From CAZRVH01 sp964608325 (lineage in GTDB: Bacteria; Patescibacteriota; Gracilibacteria; Peribacterales; Peribacteraceae), in assembly GCA_964608325.1 (NCBI GenBank), contig CAZSMX010000014.1:1-19054 (forward strand): a DNA stretch of 19,054 nucleotides. The letters run 5' to 3'. How positions within the stretch are numbered: the stretch's first letter is position 1; every line of letters starts with the position of its first letter. The notes beneath the pieces were generated by a model. The model worked only from the letters and a program-made list of their open reading frames with translations. It did no database searches and was not told where the DNA came from. This document shows positions 7,476 to 13,904 of the stretch, piece by piece. Made by a program: the position numbers and the translations under genes.

Positions 7476-8282
7476 ATGGCGCTAGCGGACGATATCCGGC
7501 AATTCTGCAGACAGTACGGACTGAGGATCAATACGGATCTCGGTCAGCACTTTTTGATCGATGAAGACGTATTGGAGGACATCGTGTCAGCCGGGAACGT
7601 GCAGACGGACGATACCGTGGTGGAGATCGGCGCGGGCCTGGGCATTTTGACGAAGGAACTGCTGAAAAAGGCGAAGCGCGTCATCACGATCGAACTCGAC
7701 AAGGGCCTCGTGCCGCTCCTGGACGTGTACGTGGAGGGAGTGCGAACGGCGGACAACCTGGAGGTAGTGCAAGGCAACGCCCTGCAGGTCCCGATGCCGA
7801 CGGTGCCGTATAAAATCATCGCGAACATCCCGTACCACATCACCTCCCCCCTGCTCCGCCACGCTTTTTTGGAGAGCGAGGTCCGCCCGACGTCATTGAC
7901 CCTCCTCATCCAGCGCGAAGTGGCGGAGAAGATTTGCGATAAGGACGACCGGAGCCTGCTCGGGATCATCGTCGCGTTCTTCGGCGACGCCCGCATCGTG
8001 CGCCACGTCCCGCCGGAGTGCTTCCTGCCGCCCCCGGCCGTCGATTCGTCGGTACTTCATATCGATTGCCACACGGAACCGCTGACGGACAGCGAGACGA
8101 TGGAACGGGTCTTCCTGCTCGCGAAGGTCGCATTCAGCCAAAAGCGCAAGATGCTGCGCAATACCATCCCCACCCTCCCCGACGGCGAGGCGATATTGGC
8201 GAACGCCGGCATCGACCCCACCCGCCGCCCCCAAACCCTCAGCATTGAAGAATGGATCACGCTCGCGAAAGCGACGGCATAG
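7476..8282 (+). CDS. ksgA: 16S rRNA dimethyladenosine transferase KsgA/RsmA
   Basis: S-adenosylmethionine-dependent enzyme that dimethylates the two adjacent adenines of the 16S 3'-terminal hairpin, a late small-subunit maturation step. The 268-residue length is typical. Seen: GQHFLID (23-29), SAM motif I VEIGAGLGILT (49-59), IELDK near 72, the catalytic NIPY (117-120), and FSQKRKMLRN near the C-terminus, all KsgA/Dim1 hallmarks. The ATG at 7476 was chosen because MALADDIRQF leads directly into the conserved GLRINTDLGQHFL; the frame stays open far upstream, but that sequence lies antisense to the SLH gene start. A weak TTTACC (7441-7446), 17-base spacer, CACGCT (7464-7469) pair could give a leaderless start. 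The 3' end overlaps comEC by 31 bases. Confidence 0.95.
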   Translation: MALADDIRQFCRQYGLRINTDLGQHFLIDEDVLEDIVSAGNVQTDDTVVEIGAGLGILTKELLKKAKRVITIELDKGLVPLLDVYVEGVRTADNLEVVQGNALQVPMPTVPYKIIANIPYHITSPLLRHAFLESEVRPTSLTLLIQREVAEKICDKDDRSLLGIIVAFFGDARIVRHVPPECFLPPPAVDSSVLHIDCHTEPLTDSETMERVFLLAKVAFSQKRKMLRNTIPTLPDGEAILANAGIDPTRRPQTLSIEEWITLAKATA

Positions 8283-9805
8283 CAACCTCTTCCATCTCCT
8301 TCGCCTTCCTCGCGGGATTCCTCCTCAGTACCGCACTCCTCCAATGGTGGCAGTCCGCGGACTACCCCGCTTTCGCATGGATATCGGCGGGTGGCATGGC
8401 GATCTTGGGCATCGCGATCGGAAGTCTCTTGAAGCGCGCCATTCCGTTGGCGATCGGAACCGCGGCACTGGGCTGCATGATCGCATTCGCATCGGTCGCG
8501 CGGACGACCCATGTGCCAAGTATCTTGACCCTCGATTCCTACGCGACCGGGAAGACGATGGTTGTGACAGGACGGATCGCGGACGCGCCGGACAAGCGCG
8601 CGGAGTACGTACGCTACACGGTCGCCGCGGAGTCCGTGAAGGAATCGCAGACGGGCGCGGCCATTCCCGTGAGCGGGCTCGTACTCGTGAAGGACACGGC
8701 GGCGTGGCCGACGTATGCATACGGGCAGACCGTCGAAGTGACGGGCATCCTGGAAAAGCCGGAGCGAATCGATGACTTCGCCTACGACCGATACCTCAGC
8801 CGGTACGGCATCTACGCACTGCAGAACGCGCGGCGTATCACCCTCGTCACGCAAACGGGCGGCAATGTTCTCTACGCAAACCTGATCCAGATGCGCGAAA
8901 CGGTGGAACGGCGCATCACCCTGCTCCTGCCGGAGCCCCAAGCGAGTTTTCTCATGGGGCTTCTGACGGGATCGCGCCGCGGCATGCCGGAACATCTCAC
9001 CGACAACTTCAAGATCACCGGCCTCTCGCATATCGTCGCCATCTCCGGTTTCAATATCACCATTATCATTTCCATCCTGGGTACCTTCCTGTTCTTCCTG
9101 CCGCTGAAGTGGCGGTTCCTGCCATCGGTGATCGCCATCGTCGCATTCACGCTCTTCGTGGGCAGCAGCGCTTCGGTCGTCCGTGCGTCCGTCATGGGCA
9201 TCCTCGGACTCGTCGCGTTGCAGGCGGGCCGGTTAAACCACGCGCGCCTCGCCATCCTGTGGACCGCGTTCTTCATGCTCCTCTGGAACCCGAAGTACCT
9301 CTGGTACGACGCGGGGTTCCAGCTGTCGTTCCTGGCCGTGTTGGGCCTGACGGAAACCGGGGACATCCTGACGAAGCGGCTGGGAAAAGTTCCGGAGGCG
9401 TTCGGCATTCGCGAGGGGCTGGCAATGACGCTCTCCGCGCAGGTATTCGCGGTTCCGTGGATCATCGGGCTGTTCGGGACGCTCTCCCTCATCTCCCCCG
9501 TGGCCAACATCCTCGTCGCCCCGTTCATCCCCCTGTCGATGCTCACCGGAATGCTCGCCGTCCTGGGAAGCTGGATCTGGTTCCCGCTTGGACAACTGTT
9601 CGCGTACGTCACCTGGTTGTTCCTGACCGTGGTCATCGTCACCTGCGATTGGCTAGCGGCGATCCCCTACGCCTCGGTGACCCTGCCGAAAATCGGCACG
9701 GGCATCACACTCCTGTACTACGCGCTCCTGGTCGCATTTCTGATCCGACGCCGTCGGCTTTCACCAGCGGTAGCAATAGAGCGTGACGATGCGGCCGGTG
9801 GATAA
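8252..9805 (+). CDS. comEC: ComEC/Rec2-type DNA uptake channel protein, no metallo-beta-lactamase domain
   Basis: Polytopic inner-membrane protein of the natural-transformation DNA channel. Residues 12-80 hold membrane segments, about 100-200 form the soluble OB-like region (DUF4131 type, TMVVTGRIAD to YLSRYGIYAL), and 215-505 are the Competence domain with FLMGLLTGSRRGMPEHL (233-249), GLSHIVAISGFNITII (257-272), GSSASVVRASVMG (304-316) and YDAGFQLSFLAVLG (352-365). Full-length ComEC is usually 700-800 residues with a C-terminal metallo-beta-lactamase nuclease domain; this one stops at 517, right after the last helix. The ATG at 8252 is the only usable start before the first membrane helix, because no ATG, GTG or TTG occurs in frame until residue 49. 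The gene overlaps ksgA by 31 bases (coupled translation likely) and overlaps the convergent methyltransferase by 45 bases. Confidence 0.92.
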   Translation: MDHARESDGIATSSISFAFLAGFLLSTALLQWWQSADYPAFAWISAGGMAILGIAIGSLLKRAIPLAIGTAALGCMIAFASVARTTHVPSILTLDSYATGKTMVVTGRIADAPDKRAEYVRYTVAAESVKESQTGAAIPVSGLVLVKDTAAWPTYAYGQTVEVTGILEKPERIDDFAYDRYLSRYGIYALQNARRITLVTQTGGNVLYANLIQMRETVERRITLLLPEPQASFLMGLLTGSRRGMPEHLTDNFKITGLSHIVAISGFNITIIISILGTFLFFLPLKWRFLPSVIAIVAFTLFVGSSASVVRASVMGILGLVALQAGRLNHARLAILWTAFFMLLWNPKYLWYDAGFQLSFLAVLGLTETGDILTKRLGKVPEAFGIREGLAMTLSAQVFAVPWIIGLFGTLSLISPVANILVAPFIPLSMLTGMLAVLGSWIWFPLGQLFAYVTWLFLTVVIVTCDWLAAIPYASVTLPKIGTGITLLYYALLVAFLIRRRRLSPAVAIERDDAAGG

Positions 9806-10297
9806 GGTGACCCGCTCGATTCCCTCTTCCGTTTTCCCGGGAATCTTGAACGTATTAGAGACGACCACGGTGCCCGGACGCAGCTCGCGATCGAACTTCA
9901 CGGCAAGGCGCTCCATGACAGACGGAAAGAGATAGAGGAACACCCGATCCGCCTTCGAGACGTCTTCGTTCAGCGCATCCTTCAGCTTCAGCGTGAACGG
10001 CACGCGGCGGACAATGCGTCGGGCCTGGCCGAGCAACCACACCGTCGGGATCACCTCGCACCCGATCGCCGTCGCGTCGGGATAGGCACGCAACACTTCC
10101 TGCAGTAACCTACCATCCCCCGCCCCCAGGTCATAAACCACCTCATCGCCTGACATTCCCGCCATGCGGATCATGGCGCGGATGACGGGATAAGGCGTGG
10201 GTACGAACGGCACGGGGTGGACGACGTGCCAAGCGAACGTGACGCACAGGAAGAGCGTGAGGAGCGCGGCGAAGCCAAGGGCGATATCGATCAACAC
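9761..10297 (-). CDS. Membrane-anchored class I SAM methyltransferase, FAM173/ATPSCKMT-like
   Basis: Predicted methyltransferase of 178 residues with an N-terminal membrane helix (about 2-26), then FVPTPYPVIRAMI and SAM motif I VVYDLGAGDGRLL (53-65), acidic residue E81 in GCEVIP, a DRVFLYLFPSVME segment and a Val-rich beta strand near the end. The helix plus the Pro-Thr-Pro segment plus DLGxGDGR layout resembles the FAM173 (ATPSCKMT) lysine methyltransferases, whose mitochondrial member modifies the ATP synthase c subunit. The bacterial substrate is unknown; a membrane protein is the natural guess. It starts with GTG (10297); no in-frame ATG precedes the helix. Its 3' end overlaps comEC on the opposite strand by 45 bases. 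A terminator (10312-10344) separates it from doxX, so it probably has its own weak promoter in the 15 bases between. Confidence 0.78.
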   Translation of the reverse strand: MLIDIALGFAALLTLFLCVTFAWHVVHPVPFVPTPYPVIRAMIRMAGMSGDEVVYDLGAGDGRLLQEVLRAYPDATAIGCEVIPTVWLLGQARRIVRRVPFTLKLKDALNEDVSKADRVFLYLFPSVMERLAVKFDRELRPGTVVVSNTFKIPGKTEEGIERVTLSTGRIVTLYCYRW

Positions 10298-10311
10298 GCC
10301 TGCAGCGTACT

Positions 10312-10344
10312 ACAAAAACCCGCACCACGTAGGATGCGGGGTTT
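10312..10344 (-). terminator. Terminator of the DoxX gene
   Basis: Minus strand: AAACCCCGCA, ten-base loop, TGCGGGTTTTT. Six strict G-C-rich pairs, extended by three A-T pairs if one C bulges, then a T run. It lies 14-46 bases past the DoxX stop. Confidence 0.75.
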
Positions 10345-10357
10345 GATGATCGTGTGA

Positions 10358-10774
10358 TTATTTCTTTTTCTTCGGGGTCGTCATCAATCCGTCGACGGAC
10401 AAGACGCCCGCGCCCATGGTCATGACGAGGAGTGAGACGGCGAGGAGGGCGAGATCGAATTCCCATCCCGTTCCCTGGCTTCCCGCGAAGGGAACCTTGA
10501 ACATGGTGAGTTTCAGAAGGATAGCCCCGACCATGATGACGGACGTCAGAAGAGCGGCGATTTCCGTCCAAAGTCCGATGAGCAACGCGATTCCGGCAAG
10601 CGGTTCAAGAACCGCAAGGATCTGGAACGTAACGCCCAGCCAGGACGGCATGTCCGCGGGGACACCGGCGAAGAAGGCCCATTTCTGCTGGCCATGGTAA
10701 ATGAAAACGGCTGCGAGGGTCAGGCGTGCGACCAGCAATGCCCATCCCGAGTAACGCTTGCAAGAGGAAAGCAT
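10358..10774 (-). CDS. DoxX family membrane protein
   Basis: Small integral membrane protein of 138 residues with four predicted helices. Family features: LLVARLTLAAVFIYHGQQKW at the start (the conserved R and the HG-x-x-K segment), WLGVTFQILAVLEPLAGIALLIGLWT in the middle, and a third and fourth helix before a Lys-rich tail (TTPKKKK). DoxX-type proteins have been linked to quinone-dependent redox and oxidative-stress roles; the reaction here is unknown. The ATG at 10774 was preferred over upstream in-frame codons because it begins just before the first helix and lies 26 bases below an extended -10 (TGCTATGCT, 10801-10809). The leader is almost pure pyrimidine, with no Shine-Dalgarno site. 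Divergent from the RlmI-like gene, monocistronic by its terminator. Confidence 0.85.
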   Translation of the reverse strand: MLSSCKRYSGWALLVARLTLAAVFIYHGQQKWAFFAGVPADMPSWLGVTFQILAVLEPLAGIALLIGLWTEIAALLTSVIMVGAILLKLTMFKVPFAGSQGTGWEFDLALLAVSLLVMTMGAGVLSVDGLMTTPKKKK

Positions 10775-10800
10775 AAAGAGAAAAAGGAAAGAATGGGCAA

Positions 10801-10809
10801 AGCATAGCA
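10801..10809 (-). promoter_or_regulatory. Extended -10 promoter of the DoxX gene
   Basis: Minus-strand TGCTATGCT. The predicted start near 10794 gives a leader of about 20 bases that is nearly all C and T. Back-to-back with the promoter at 10826-10834. Confidence 0.55.
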
Positions 10810-10825
10810 CCGTTTGACCCGATTG

Positions 10826-10834
10826 TGCTAGGGT
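10826..10834 (+). promoter_or_regulatory. Extended -10 promoter of the RlmI-like gene
   Basis: TGCTAGGGT on the plus strand, ending nine bases before the ATG at 10844, so the mRNA would start within about three bases of the start codon. A TTGACC at 10814-10819 is too close to serve as its -35 box. Confidence 0.5.
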
Positions 10835-10843
10835 ACGCGGACC

Positions 10844-12016
10844 ATGGCCTACCCCGTCCTCACCATCAAGCCCGAACGCGACGTCCACCTGCGCTTGAAG
10901 CACCATACGATTTATAAAACCGCGTTCGAGAAACTCGACGTGGAGAACGGCGCGATCGCCGAGGTACGGGACAGCCAGGGAGAGTTCCTGTGTTACGCGA
11001 TGGTCAACACCCGCGCGTACATTTCCGGACGCGTGATTTCCTTCGAACAGGAGGATCCCATGGTCACGCTGAAGAAGAACATCGAAAGCGCGATCAATCT
11101 TCGCTCCGCGATGGGACTGTCCGATAAGACCGACGCCGTGCGTCTCATCAACGCCGAGGGCGACGGCATCCCGGGCCTCATCGTCGACCGGTACAAGGAC
11201 GTCATCGTGTTCCAGCTGACGACGCTCGGCATGGAGAAGATCAAGTCGTGGCTGGTGAACACGGTCGCCGCGGTCACGGGGGCGAAACTGCTGTACGAAA
11301 AATCAACGAGTGCGTCGCGGAAGGCGGAAGGCATGGAACCGAAGGCGGGATGGCTGCGAGGCAAGGGCGAGGACACGATCGTCGTGCACGAGAACGGCAT
11401 CAAATACGTCATCTCGCTCTCGAGCGGACAAAAGACGGGGCTCTTTTTGGATCAGCGCAAGATGCGCTCCATGGTGCGAAGCCTCGCCAAAGGGAAGACC
11501 GTGCTGGACGTGTGCAGCTACGTCGGAGGATTCTCCCTTTCCGCGCTCGCGGGCGGCGCCCTGAGCGCGGATGCAGTGGACTACGATGCGGATGCGCTCG
11601 TGCGCGCAAAGGAACAAGCGGAACTGAACGGACTGGCGGCGAACTTCGAGACGTACGAACAGGACGCCTTCGATTTCCTGCGCCGCGAGCCGCTGCCGAA
11701 GACCTATGATTTCATCATTTTGGATCCGCCCGCCTTCGCGAAAAGCGCGGATGACATCGACGGTGCGAAGGGTTCGTACACGGACCTCAACCGCATGGCC
11801 TTCCAGAAAATCGCGCCGGGCGGACTGCTGCTCACCTGCTCCTGCAGTTACCAGATGTCCCCGGAGATCTTCCAGACCGCCGTGTTCCACGCCGCCCTGC
11901 AGGCAAAGCGCAACGTGCGCATCATCCAGAAACACCATCTGGCAGCGGACCATCCCGTAAACCTGTTCCACCCCGAAACGGATTACCTGAAGAGCCTGCT
12001 CTTGTGGGTGGAATAA
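10844..12016 (+). CDS. RlmI-like 23S rRNA (cytosine-5) methyltransferase
   Basis: SAM-dependent RNA methyltransferase of 390 residues, matching RlmI (which makes m5C1962 in 23S rRNA) in length and layout. An N-terminal PUA-like domain (about 3-75) is followed by a linking domain (DGIPGLIVDRYKD, 107-119) and the catalytic Rossmann domain: KTGLFLDQRKMR (197-208), SAM motif I VLDVCSYVGGFSLSAL (220-235), LDPPAFAKS (293-301) and TCSCSYQMS (331-339). The cysteine in TCSCS is the expected catalytic type. Assignment to site 1962 follows from family, not from data here. The ATG at 10844 lies nine bases after a -10 box (near-leaderless). The VOC gene follows after 16 bases but has its own promoter. Confidence 0.88.
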   Translation: MAYPVLTIKPERDVHLRLKHHTIYKTAFEKLDVENGAIAEVRDSQGEFLCYAMVNTRAYISGRVISFEQEDPMVTLKKNIESAINLRSAMGLSDKTDAVRLINAEGDGIPGLIVDRYKDVIVFQLTTLGMEKIKSWLVNTVAAVTGAKLLYEKSTSASRKAEGMEPKAGWLRGKGEDTIVVHENGIKYVISLSSGQKTGLFLDQRKMRSMVRSLAKGKTVLDVCSYVGGFSLSALAGGALSADAVDYDADALVRAKEQAELNGLAANFETYEQDAFDFLRREPLPKTYDFIILDPPAFAKSADDIDGAKGSYTDLNRMAFQKIAPGGLLLTCSCSYQMSPEIFQTAVFHAALQAKRNVRIIQKHHLAADHPVNLFHPETDYLKSLLLWVE

Positions 12017-12017
12017 G

Positions 12018-12026
12018 TGCTAGAAT
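12018..12026 (+). promoter_or_regulatory. Leaderless promoter of the VOC gene
   Basis: Extended -10 TGCTAGAAT located directly after the upstream stop codon. Exactly six bases separate TAGAAT from the ATG at 12033, placing the transcription start on the A of ATG. Confidence 0.65.
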
Positions 12027-12032
12027 ACAGGC

Positions 12033-12455
12033 ATGAAACCAGCCGTCTCCCTCATCACCCTCGGCGTGAAGGACCTCGCCGTCTCGCACCGCTTTTACAC
12101 GGACGTGATGGGATGGAAAACCAACTCGAAACCGGAAGACGGCGTCATTTTCTTCCCGTTGAACAATATCGTACTCGGCTTGTTCGGACGCGCCGCGCTG
12201 GCGGAGGATGCGAAAGTTGCCGACGACGGGAAAGGATTCCCCGGTTTCAGCCTGGCGCACAACCTGGGGAGCATGGAGGAAGTGGATGCGCTGTTCGAAA
12301 GCCTGAAAACAAAGGGCGTGGAGATCGTGAAGCCGCCGGAGAAAGTATTCTGGGGCGGGTACAGCGGGTACTTCAAGGATCCAGACGGCTTCCTGTGGGA
12401 AGTCGCCTGGAATCCCGGTTGGACGGTGAATGCAAACGGTACCGTCACCCTGTGA
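12033..12455 (+). CDS. VOC superfamily (glyoxalase/dioxygenase fold) protein
   Basis: A single-unit vicinal-oxygen-chelate protein of 140 residues. Typical features: an opening strand VSLITLGVKDLAVSHRFYTDVMGW (first beta-alpha unit), FFPLNNIVLGLF, a second unit with HNLGSMEEVDALFESLKTKG, and the closing YSGYFKDPDGFLWEVAW, where the Glu of WEV is the usual metal ligand. The family includes glyoxalases, dioxygenases and fosfomycin/bleomycin resistance proteins; the substrate cannot be told. Transcription is probably independent and leaderless from 12018-12026. No terminator is visible before the convergent GlsB-type gene, 32 bases further on. Confidence 0.85.
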   Translation: MKPAVSLITLGVKDLAVSHRFYTDVMGWKTNSKPEDGVIFFPLNNIVLGLFGRAALAEDAKVADDGKGFPGFSLAHNLGSMEEVDALFESLKTKGVEIVKPPEKVFWGGYSGYFKDPDGFLWEVAWNPGWTVNANGTVTL

Positions 12456-12487
12456 GAATGTCGGCGTAGCCAAATGGCGAAGACGTA

Positions 12488-12736
12488 TCACGCCCTGCCC
12501 CTACTGAAGAGGCGCAGGATGAAGAGAAGGATCACCGCGCCGATGACGGCCATGACGATTTCGCCGAGCAAACCGTAGGTGGCGATACCAAAACGACCGG
12601 CGAGCCAGCCTCCGATGAGCGCGCCGACGATGCCGACGACGATGTCACCGATGACGCCGAAGCCGCTGCCTTTGACGAGTTGGCCGGCAAGCCAGCCGGC
12701 AATGAGACCGATGAGAAGAAGCCACAGGATGCTCAT
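12488..12736 (-). CDS. GlsB/YeaQ/YmgE family small membrane protein
   Basis: Short Gly-rich membrane protein of 82 residues with three hydrophobic segments. The pattern LLIGLIAGWLAGQLVKGSGFGVIGDI, then GIVGALIGGWLAG and EIVMAVIGAVILLFILR, is characteristic of the transglycosylase-associated (Transgly_assoc) family, linked to general stress responses in other bacteria; its molecular role is unknown. ATG at 12736 gives the standard N-terminus (MSILWLL). The 17 bases before it are pyrimidine-rich (CCCTTCCTATTTTCCC) without a Shine-Dalgarno site. It converges on the VOC gene and diverges from the RnfD-like gene. Confidence 0.9.
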   Translation of the reverse strand: MSILWLLLIGLIAGWLAGQLVKGSGFGVIGDIVVGIVGALIGGWLAGRFGIATYGLLGEIVMAVIGAVILLFILRLFSRGRA

Positions 12737-12860
12737 GGGAAAATAGGAAGGGATAGATACCTATGCTGACGGTTGTAACCAAGGAAAATGACACGATGAT
12801 CCTGAAGAGCGAACGCGCGCCATTCTCCGGCGTTATGCAATACCTTGATGGCCTTGTTCA

Positions 12861-12888
12861 TTGAAGAAGCGGCGAAGGACAGTATAGT
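12861..12888 (+). promoter_or_regulatory. Promoter of the RnfD-like / haloperoxidase-like operon
   Basis: TTGAAG (12861-12866), 16-base spacer, TATAGT (12883-12888). Eight bases separate it from ATG 12897, so the mRNA would begin about two bases before the start codon. Confidence 0.65.
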
Positions 12889-12896
12889 GGTTGCGC

Positions 12897-13904
12897 ATGC
12901 CGTTGGGATTCGATCAATCGAGCGAACTGAAAAGAAAGAAAACCTGGAAGGAAAATGCCTCGACCATCCGGATCGGGAAGAAAACCTATCCTTTCATCTA
13001 CCCCAGCTTCAGGGACGCACGCGTCATACAAGTGAGTGCTCTTACGTCGTACGCCCTCCTCGGGCAAACGATCTACAGCTTCCAAGTGAACCCGCTGCAT
13101 ATTTTGATCTGCGTGGGAACGGCGGCGCTCATCGACCTTTTGATGAACTTCTGGCTGAAGAAAATAGTCCTCTTCCCGGTGAGCGGCATGATCGCGGGGT
13201 TCGGCATTTCGATGATGCTGCGCATCCGACCCAGCCCGTGGTCCTATGCCATATACCTCGGTGCGGCGGCGGTATCGGTGCTTTCGAAGTACGTCTTCAC
13301 CACGCGCTGGAGCGGCGTGAAGAAACACATCTTCAATCCCTCGAACTTCGGCATCTGCCTGACGTTCTTCCTGCTGCCCGCCATCACCTATCCCACGCCC
13401 CAGCAATGGGACAAGACGTGGTGGCTCATGGTGTACATCTCCTGCATCGGTCTCGCGCTGGCACGCAGCGCCAAGGTGATGACGGTCGTCGCGACGTTCC
13501 TGATCACGGAGATCGCCTTGTTCGTCATTCATGAAGGCGCGCTCCTCCAGGGAAGTTTCCCCTACCTGTTACAGAATATCGTGCCCGCGCTTCTTTCGCC
13601 TGCGCTGGTCATCTTCAGCTTCCATATGCTCCCGGACCCGCGCACCATCCCGGAAGGACAGCAAATGAGGATCGTATTCGCTATGGCAACCGCGATCATG
13701 CACTGGCTGTTCATCTCCTTCGGATACTCCGTCAAATCCATCTATCTCGCCCTCATCGTCACCTCGCTCTTCGTTCCGCTGATGAACCGCCTCACACTCC
13801 CGGAGGCAAAACCATTCGTTTTCCTCAAAAAATGGAAGAAAAAGGCGCCGGCGCAGAAACAAAAAGCCAAGCCCCGCACACGTCTGGTCCCCCGCCCCGC
13901 ATGA
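12897..13904 (+). CDS. Orphan NqrB/RnfD-like multi-span membrane protein
   Basis: Polytopic protein of 335 residues with about ten hydrophobic segments between residues 45 and 298. It shows the two loops typical of the NqrB/RnfD (NQR2_RnfD_RnfE) superfamily: KKHIFNPSNFGICLTFFLLP (142-161) and SFHMLPDPRTIPEGQQMR (241-258), which correspond to the FNP and the M-x-DP-x-T motifs. The SGAT-type motif that carries covalent FMN in true NqrB and RnfD is not found, and no other Rnf or Nqr subunit gene lies in the window. A basic tail (KKWKKKAPAQKQKAKPRTR) is probably cytoplasmic. ATG 12897 is preferred over TTG 12891 because of the promoter spacing. Its stop overlaps the next start (ATGA, 13901-13904), so the two proteins are translationally coupled and likely work together. 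Confidence 0.7.
   Translation: MPLGFDQSSELKRKKTWKENASTIRIGKKTYPFIYPSFRDARVIQVSALTSYALLGQTIYSFQVNPLHILICVGTAALIDLLMNFWLKKIVLFPVSGMIAGFGISMMLRIRPSPWSYAIYLGAAAVSVLSKYVFTTRWSGVKKHIFNPSNFGICLTFFLLPAITYPTPQQWDKTWWLMVYISCIGLALARSAKVMTVVATFLITEIALFVIHEGALLQGSFPYLLQNIVPALLSPALVIFSFHMLPDPRTIPEGQQMRIVFAMATAIMHWLFISFGYSVKSIYLALIVTSLFVPLMNRLTLPEAKPFVFLKKWKKKAPAQKQKAKPRTRLVPRPA

Noticed and set aside
10814..10819. TTGACC as a -35 box for the RlmI-like gene
   Set aside because: Only nine bases separate it from TAGGGT, far from the usual 16-18.
13832..13900. Upstream extension of the haloperoxidase-like gene
   Set aside because: It would bury the signal peptide behind 23 polar residues; ATG 13901 starts the signal peptide and gives the ATGA overlap.
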